A stretch of 64,000 nt of DNA from Ruminococcus sp. (GTDB lineage: Bacteria; Bacillota; Clostridia; Oscillospirales; Ruminococcaceae), in assembly GCA_017475555.1 (NCBI GenBank), contig JAFVFL010000011.1:1-64000 (forward strand), read 5' to 3'. This document shows positions 59,058-64,000 of the stretch, piece after piece. The position numbers were made by a program, and so were the translations under genes. Numbering within the stretch: position 1 is the first letter of the stretch; each line of letters starts with the position of its first letter. A model generated the notes under the pieces. That model saw only the letters and a list, made by a program, of their open reading frames with translations, ran no database searches and was not told where the DNA came from.

Positions 59058-59086
59058 ATTATAACACATTGTTACTGATAAATCAA
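59058..59086 (-). promoter_or_regulatory. Promoter of the GS-like/ANTAR operon
   Basis: Minus strand: TTGATT (59081-59086), 17 bp, TATAAT (59058-59063). The leader is only ~25 bases and has no hairpin. Confidence 0.85.
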
Positions 59087-59112
59087 CAGACGAGTGGAAA
59101 ATTTTCTTCCCC

Positions 59113-59145
59113 GAAAATAAAACCTGCGGACGCAGTGTCCGCAGG
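59113..59145 (-). terminator. Terminator of the SpoIID-like gene
   Basis: CCTGCGGAC (59123-59131) / GTCCGCAGG (59137-59145); on the minus strand followed by TTTTATTTT. Confidence 0.92.
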
Positions 59146-59152
59146 TATCGTA

Positions 59153-60661
59153 TCAGTAATTGTAGTAGCCCGTATCCGCAGCAGCCTCAGCTGTTGTGTA
59201 GCTCTCATACGAAGCAGAGCTGTCTGCTTCAGTAGTCTGCGGCTCGGTGTACTCCTCTGTCGGAGGCTCTGTTGCCGGCTCGGTGTACTCAGTCGGCTGC
59301 TGCCAGTTCGTCTCCTCCTGCCACTCGCCGAAATCCGGGTACTGCTCCTCGGCAGGCTCCTCAATAAGCTCCTCGTCCTCAGGATCAGTTTCCTCCATAA
59401 GCTCAGGCGGGATATAATAATTTCCGTCAAGATTATAGTTCGGGTAGATATAGTACGGTGTTCCTGCGTGCTCCGGGTCAACTACAGTCGGATTTGAGGC
59501 TCTGTCCGGTATCTCCTCACCCTCCGGTCTCGGAGTGTAGTACACGTTGAATTTGGAGGATTTCAGTCCCATTGCCATTTTGAAGTCATAGCCTCTCACG
59601 GTCAGCTGATCGTCGATATTCACAGTTGTAACGTAGCCGGTCTCCTCGGAGTAGCTCGGCTGGATCCAGCGTGACGGGTCATCAGAGAGCTTGATGCCGT
59701 ATACTCCCTGTATCATGTTCCTTATCTGGAAGTCGTCTATATATGTAACGGTACCGTAGTGCGGGTCGAAAACTGCGTCATAATCCGCAGAAACGCTCCT
59801 CAGGTACGGCAGGTCAGCGTAGAATACCTCATAGCAGTTTGCCGTAATACCGCCGCTTGAGGCGGAGAACATAGTCAGTGCAAAGCTGTCGTTGTAGTAA
59901 AGAGCCTGACCGAGTACCTCACGTACTGCGTCAATAACGATCGACGGAGGATTTGCCTTTCCTCTCAGGTCAGCAGAATCGCCGCCGTGGTACTTGCAGT
60001 AGGTATATACCGCAACAGCCTGTGCCTTGATCGCCTCGTAATGCATAGAAGCACCGATCTCGTTGTAGACTATGCGTGATATCTGTGTCACAACATCTCC
60101 GGAAACTCCGTTGATCGTGATCCTCTCGTCCTCAGCCGTACCGGTGTCCATAAGGTATGTGCCGGGGTAGTAGTGGAACAGTATATCCTGATACGTCCAG
60201 CCGCTGTACTCAGCATAGAAATTCGCACCATTCTGGCTCAGACCGACTCCGTGTCCCCAGCCGTAGGTGACTACAGCGAACTTTCCGGGTATCTCGTCGA
60301 TCTGCACCTCGCTCTCAAGCCACGGTATATCTCCGACATATCCGCCGGTGACATTCAGCTCGACCGGAGTAGGGCCGCCCTTCTTTCCGCTCTTGTCAGT
60401 TACCTCTCCGGATTCCGGCGAGGTCTCATAGCTTGTGAGATACAGGCTGTCATCATACTCTGAAAGCTCTGCCTTGTACCAGTCCTCCGCCTCAGGGGAG
60501 GTATCTGTTCCGGCTGCATCGCCCTGAGCAGCAGTGCTTTCGCCGGCAGGCTCAGTATTCCCGGCAGCCATAGGCACACCGGAAAATGACACAGTACCGG
60601 AAAAAACCAGTATCCCGGCAAGCATTGCCGCCGTTCGCTTTATCAGCTTTTCATAATGCAT
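59153..60661 (-). CDS. SpoIID/LytB-like protein with rearranged domain order
   Basis: 502 aa, exported (signal peptide ~1-33). SpoIID is a lytic transglycosylase that trims peptidoglycan during engulfment; LytB-like forms act elsewhere. Here G-W-G-H-G-V-G-L-S-Q (134-143) and Y-Y-P-G-T (164-168), normally at the end of the domain, come first; the catalytic part follows: N-E-I-G (E201), A-I-K-A-Q-A-V-A-V-Y-T-Y (210-221), F-S-A-S-S-G-G, and L-P-Y-L-R-S-V. A long Pro/Glu/Thr/Tyr-rich tail (~400-502) ends the protein. It is the third gene of an operon with two class B sortases. Confidence 0.85.
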   Translation of the reverse strand: MHYEKLIKRTAAMLAGILVFSGTVSFSGVPMAAGNTEPAGESTAAQGDAAGTDTSPEAEDWYKAELSEYDDSLYLTSYETSPESGEVTDKSGKKGGPTPVELNVTGGYVGDIPWLESEVQIDEIPGKFAVVTYGWGHGVGLSQNGANFYAEYSGWTYQDILFHYYPGTYLMDTGTAEDERITINGVSGDVVTQISRIVYNEIGASMHYEAIKAQAVAVYTYCKYHGGDSADLRGKANPPSIVIDAVREVLGQALYYNDSFALTMFSASSGGITANCYEVFYADLPYLRSVSADYDAVFDPHYGTVTYIDDFQIRNMIQGVYGIKLSDDPSRWIQPSYSEETGYVTTVNIDDQLTVRGYDFKMAMGLKSSKFNVYYTPRPEGEEIPDRASNPTVVDPEHAGTPYYIYPNYNLDGNYYIPPELMEETDPEDEELIEEPAEEQYPDFGEWQEETNWQQPTEYTEPATEPPTEEYTEPQTTEADSSASYESYTTAEAAADTGYYNY

Positions 60662-60684
60662 TATTATCAGACTCCTTCAAAGAT

Positions 60685-61650
60685 CTATTCCTCTTCATCG
60701 GTGTTATCTGTAGTATCCGTATCAGGTGTCGGAGGCTCTGTATACTCCTCCGGGTGGGCAGCTCTGTAGGCTGACGAGCCCTTTATAGTTGAAAGGTCAC
60801 CGCCGACCTCGCCCTCACGCAGCCGTCTTGCGATAACAAGGAAGCGTGAGTTGTCCTCATCGGAATAGCAGGTAGAGAGGGTCATCAGCTTGTCGCCGTA
60901 CTCCACATCTATCCCGGTGCTGAACAGCTGCTTTTCGTAGACGCTGTCTATGTAATAATCAAATTCCTCCTGAGAATCAAGCTCCTCCATATCCCAGTAA
61001 ACGAAATCGGAGTACCAGTTCCCGCCGGTTATTATCACTGCAAAAATAACGTAATCGTAATGGGTATACAGCGTATCGAGGTCAACGAAAGCATGGGTGT
61101 CCCAGTAGCTATAGTCCTGACGATAACGCCTGAGTGAGCCGAACATGGTATTATTTGCCATATTGTGCCCGTATATCACAAGATTTTCAGACTGACTGCC
61201 CTCAGGAGCTTCAAGATTGCACCGCCAGTCGCTGAACAGTGTACCGCTTCTTTTGTAGCTGCGGTCGATGTCGTGGCTGAGGTAATACTCATTGTACGGG
61301 TAATCCTGACCGCCGTAATATGTATCCGCTGCTTTTATCTCACCCGGGTCTCTGACAAACGGATAATCAACGTCAGTGCCGTGTATCGTGAGCCAGCCGT
61401 TCATGTCCGGATTCATGTGCAGAAGTGCCTTGCCAAGCCCTGTCATACCGACCGGCTCAGGGTTATAGTCCACGACCGGCAGAGTTGCAGGCTCAGTCGG
61501 CAGCTCAGTAGGAGCCTCTGTTATGACCTCCGGTATCACCTCCGGCTCAGGCTCATCGCCGCCCCGGCTGAGTATGTATGCTGCTATACCTCCGCCTGCT
61601 GCGATAACGGCAGCAGCACAGGCTGAAATTATCTTTGCTTTCTTTTTCAT
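60685..61650 (-). CDS. Class B sortase (first of two)
   Basis: 321 aa. One N-terminal membrane segment (~7-28), a Pro/Glu-rich stalk, and a sortase B domain: V-I-Y-G-H-N-M with catalytic His, L-M-T-L-S-T-C with Cys, and R-F-L-V-I-A-R-R with Arg. The W-L-T-I-x-x-T-D-V-D-Y-P-F-V part is typical for class B. A Pro/Asp-rich tail follows. It is 46 bp after the second sortase gene and 23 bp before the SpoIID-like gene. Its substrates are not evident in the window. Confidence 0.9.
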   Translation of the reverse strand: MKKKAKIISACAAAVIAAGGGIAAYILSRGGDEPEPEVIPEVITEAPTELPTEPATLPVVDYNPEPVGMTGLGKALLHMNPDMNGWLTIHGTDVDYPFVRDPGEIKAADTYYGGQDYPYNEYYLSHDIDRSYKRSGTLFSDWRCNLEAPEGSQSENLVIYGHNMANNTMFGSLRRYRQDYSYWDTHAFVDLDTLYTHYDYVIFAVIITGGNWYSDFVYWDMEELDSQEEFDYYIDSVYEKQLFSTGIDVEYGDKLMTLSTCYSDEDNSRFLVIARRLREGEVGGDLSTIKGSSAYRAAHPEEYTEPPTPDTDTTDNTDEEE

Positions 61651-61696
61651 GCTTTGCTATCTCCTGTTGTTATGCTCAGTATCCTGAAAAGCCGGA

Positions 61697-62959
61697 TCAT
61701 CCGGCATTTTCTTCGTTTCCGTCACCATATGGCTCGAATTCTGCATTCGGGTCATATCTCTGAGCACCTGAATTGTACTCGTAATAGAGCGAGGGCCACT
61801 TGATGTTCGGATTTGCCCAGCTGTTCTGTGTACCCTCATATGGGTCTTCTCCGTCCCTGACGAGCCTTGCCATTACGATGAGCCTGCCCCGCTTATCGAG
61901 TATGGTATTACAGGTCGAAAGGGTGAGAAGCTTGTCGCCGTACTGCACATCAACATCATTGAGCCGCAGCGACCGTCTCTTTGCCTCATTGACAAAGCGA
62001 TAGAACTCTGTCGAGCCGTTGAAATCGAGTGTGTTCCAGCAGTCGTACTTAGTATCGGTATCGTCCGCTGCGTCAACGATGAAGAACGAAAATATCTTGT
62101 AGGTGTAGTTCTTATAGTTCGAGGAGAACTCGATTATGGGGTGGTTGCTGTAGTAATCTGCATTTCTCTGGTAGTATTTCAGGCAGCCGAACATACTGTC
62201 GTTCGCCATGTTATGCCCGTATACTATGATATTGTCGGAATTATCGACATAGCGGAAATTGTCCACTACCTTGTCGTAGGCGTTTCTCCAGTCAAGGAAC
62301 AGCGTCCCGGCAATGGATTCGTCGCCGTAGAAGCTGGTATTCAGATATTTTGAGTTGTCAGTCGCCTGCACCACAGGAAGCTGGACGATAGGGTTGCTGC
62401 CATCGACCGAGGGAATAGTCATATACCCCACGACCTCCGGGTTTATGTCCTTCAGTGTCACCGCACCGGCAAGCATAGTGAGAAATTCTCTTTCTCCGGG
62501 CTGCGATGTCACAGAGGGAGTACGTATATCGTCCTCCTGATTCTGCCAGTATATATTATTTATAATAGTATTCTCACGGCTGTTCTTAAAAAGTGCATAG
62601 TAGTAATCCCCGACGAGGTAGCCGCAGACCACGATAGCCGCAAGTGAGCCGAGGAACAGCAGCTTTCTGAGCCTTTCGAGGATACTGTCGCCCCTTTCGG
62701 GGAAAAGTCCTCTGATACGCTGTCCGAGGGTCTTTTTCTTCTTCTTTTTCTTTTTCTTCTTTTTACGCTGCACCGGTGCCTGCCCGGACACGGGAGGCTC
62801 CTGACGGAGCGGAGCGAGCTTCTTCGGGGCTTGTCTGCTCTGCCTTTCAGCGTCCTCAAGCTTCTCCTGCTCCTGTACAGCTCTTTTTATCGCATTTATC
62901 TTATCCTCACGGCTGATATCGCTGCCGGGGGAGGTATTGTTCATATTCTCATCGCTCAT
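61697..62959 (-). CDS. Class B sortase with long lysine-rich cytosolic N-terminus
   Basis: 420 aa. About 105 cytosolic residues precede the membrane segment (~110-130) and contain a run of about a dozen lysines, then G-Q-R-I-R-G-L-F-P. The sortase domain keeps V-Y-G-H-N-M, L-L-T-L-S-T-C and R-L-I-V-M-A-R. Compared with its neighbour the N-terminus is new and strongly basic, perhaps for binding lipid heads or nucleic acid. AGAGGTG precedes ATG 62959. First gene of the sortase-sortase-SpoIID operon. Confidence 0.9.
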   Translation of the reverse strand: MSDENMNNTSPGSDISREDKINAIKRAVQEQEKLEDAERQSRQAPKKLAPLRQEPPVSGQAPVQRKKKKKKKKKKKTLGQRIRGLFPERGDSILERLRKLLFLGSLAAIVVCGYLVGDYYYALFKNSRENTIINNIYWQNQEDDIRTPSVTSQPGEREFLTMLAGAVTLKDINPEVVGYMTIPSVDGSNPIVQLPVVQATDNSKYLNTSFYGDESIAGTLFLDWRNAYDKVVDNFRYVDNSDNIIVYGHNMANDSMFGCLKYYQRNADYYSNHPIIEFSSNYKNYTYKIFSFFIVDAADDTDTKYDCWNTLDFNGSTEFYRFVNEAKRRSLRLNDVDVQYGDKLLTLSTCNTILDKRGRLIVMARLVRDGEDPYEGTQNSWANPNIKWPSLYYEYNSGAQRYDPNAEFEPYGDGNEENAG

Positions 62960-63006
62960 CTATTCACACCTCTGTATCTGTATGAGTTATTTCTGTCTAT
63001 CTATAT

Positions 63007-63036
63007 ATTTTACAACATTTTTATACTGCTTGTCAA
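63007..63036 (-). promoter_or_regulatory. Promoter of the sortase/SpoIID operon
   Basis: Minus strand: TTGACA (63031-63036), 18 bp, TAAAAT (63007-63012). Confidence 0.75.
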
Positions 63037-63102
63037 GCCACTTCACCTAATATTCACAAAGTTTCACAAAATATCTATACAGGAGTTGAAGCGAAGGCGT
63101 TT

Positions 63103-63137
63103 CCAAATAAAAAAGAACGCCCTCAGTGAGAGCGTTC
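63103..63137 (-). terminator. Terminator of fba
   Basis: GAACGCCCTC (63115-63124) / GAGAGCGTTC (63128-63137), one mismatch, loop AGT; on the minus strand followed by TTTTTTATTT. Confidence 0.9.
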
Positions 63138-63153
63138 CTGTGTAATTATCCGA

Positions 63154-64000
63154 TCAAGCCTTGTTTATGCTGCCGAACAGCTCCATCTTCTCCTTGACCT
63201 TAGCCTTGATAGCCTCAAATCCGGGGTTGAGAAGCTTTCTCGGATCAAAGCCCTTGCCCTGCTGATCCTTGCCTGCCTCGATATATCCTCTTGTTGCCTC
63301 AGCGAATACGAGCTGGCACTCAGTATTAACGTTTATCTTAGCAACGCCGAGAGAGATAGCCTTTGATATCATATCGTCCGGGATACCTGTACCGCCGTGG
63401 AGAACGAGAGGCATATCGCCTACAGTCTTCTTTATAGCGTCAAGAGTCTCAAAGCTGAGTCCCTCCCAGTTATCGGGGTATACGCCGTGGATGTTGCCGA
63501 TACCTGCTGCGAGGAAGTCGATACCAAGATCAGCTATTGCCTTGCACTCTGCCGGGTCTGCACACTCGCCCTTGCCTATAACGCCGTCCTCTTCACCGCC
63601 GATAGCACCTACCTCAGCCTCGATAGACATACCGAGCTGATGAGCTACGTGTACAAGCTCAGTTGTCTTTGCGATATTCTCCTCGATAGGAAGTGAAGAG
63701 CCGTCGAACATTATAGAAGTGAAGCCAGCCTTGATACACTTGTAGCAGCCGTCATATGTACCGTGATCGAGGTGGAGAGCCACCGGTACTGTGATGCCGA
63801 GAGACTTGTCCATAGCCTTTACCATCTGTGTAACTGTCTCAAAGCCTGTCATGTACTTGCCTGCACCCTCAGATACTCCGAGTATAACAGGTGAGTTGAG
63901 CTCCTGTGCTGTGAGAAGTATAGCCTTTGTCCACTCAAGGTTGTTGATGTTGAAGTGACCTACGGCGTACTTGCCCTCCATTGCCTTTTTGAGCATTTCT
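63154..64000 (-). CDS. fba: Class II fructose-bisphosphate aldolase, 5' end outside window
   Basis: At least 281 residues seen. The zinc-dependent enzyme cleaves fructose-1,6-bisphosphate in glycolysis. Metal and substrate sites are visible: H-L-D-H-G, E-A-E-V-G-x-I-G-G-E-E-D, I-G-N-I-H-G-V-Y, L-H-G-G-T-G-I and K-I-N-V-N-T. The frame continues past the edge (the codon before the ATG at 63996 is GAA), and the family starts ~10 residues earlier, so that ATG is internal. Confidence 0.95.
   Translation of the reverse strand, partial: EMLKKAMEGKYAVGHFNINNLEWTKAILLTAQELNSPVILGVSEGAGKYMTGFETVTQMVKAMDKSLGITVPVALHLDHGTYDGCYKCIKAGFTSIMFDGSSLPIEENIAKTTELVHVAHQLGMSIEAEVGAIGGEEDGVIGKGECADPAECKAIADLGIDFLAAGIGNIHGVYPDNWEGLSFETLDAIKKTVGDMPLVLHGGTGIPDDMISKAISLGVAKINVNTECQLVFAEATRGYIEAGKDQQGKGFDPRKLLNPGFEAIKAKVKEKMELFGSINKA

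Noticed and set aside
62700..62775. Poly-lysine codon run as a frameshift or assembly error
   Set aside because: The reading frame continues on both sides into a complete sortase, and AAG/AAA codons are mixed rather than a homopolymer.

Overview
The window reads as chromosomal DNA of a Gram-positive, anaerobic, fibre-degrading gut bacterium, most likely a cellulosome-forming Ruminococcus (R. flavefaciens / R. champanellensis type). Grounds: two secreted glycoside hydrolases (a GH26 mannanase and a GH48 cellulase) each end in a Ruminococcus-type dockerin; a type III glutamine synthetase (GlnN), SpoIIR, a SpoIID-like protein, three sortases and the clostridial gene order rnc - radical SAM - smc - ftsY are present. 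Genes are densely packed with strong Shine-Dalgarno sites. Many promoters have the form TTGACA - exactly 17 bp - TATAAT/TAAAAT, often with an extended -10 TGn. No phage, IS element, CRISPR array or rRNA was seen.

1-20.7 kb: a long housekeeping run on the + strand: lipoprotein-like gene, spoIIR, infC (probable ATT start, leader with an intrinsic terminator)-rpmI-rplT, a SpoU/TrmH methyltransferase, dprA, topA, trmFO, plsX, rnc, radical SAM, smc, ftsY, rdgB, yhbY, nadD, yqeK, an LCP wall ligase, rsfS and a small membrane protein. 20.7-30 kb: rpsU (57 codons), YqeG phosphatase, aroQ, M24 peptidase, efp, a zinc-ribbon protein, a sortase with two membrane partners, an aquaporin and a GT-C-like membrane protein.

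30-37 kb: tRNA-Pro(GGG), then rsmI translationally coupled to a close relative of NpmA, the 16S rRNA m1A1408 methyltransferase known as an aminoglycoside-resistance enzyme. On the minus strand follow an S51 peptidase, an EAL protein with degenerate GGDEF, and glnN behind a leader with mutually exclusive hairpins. 37-53.6 kb: dockerin mannanase, YfhO, Nudix, HEPN-like protein, transpeptidase, a GldA-F-G/DUF4340 ABC operon and GH48 with a long structured 5' UTR.

53.7-57 kb: histidine phosphatase, ADP-ribosyltransferase-like protein (R-S-ExE), zinc-phospholipase-C-like protein with a possible beta-trefoil tail, and the NAD-precursor transporter PnuC behind an attenuator-like leader. 57-59 kb: a glutamine synthetase homologue that has lost most catalytic residues, co-transcribed with an ANTAR RNA-binding protein whose receiver lacks the phospho-acceptor Asp. 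59-64 kb: a rearranged SpoIID-like protein, two class B sortases and the 3' part of fba.

The most interesting points are: (1) the NpmA-like enzyme as a housekeeping partner of RsmI; (2) a possible nitrogen circuit in which the pseudo-GS/ANTAR pair acts on the glnN leader, whose antiterminator hairpin carries an A-x-x-G-x-x hexaloop; (3) the ART / PLC-like / PnuC cluster; (4) FtsY with its acidic region and a membrane-binding-like motif at the C-terminus; (5) a SpoIID-like protein with its GHGxGxSQ motif moved to the N-terminal side. All functional statements are inferred from sequence only.
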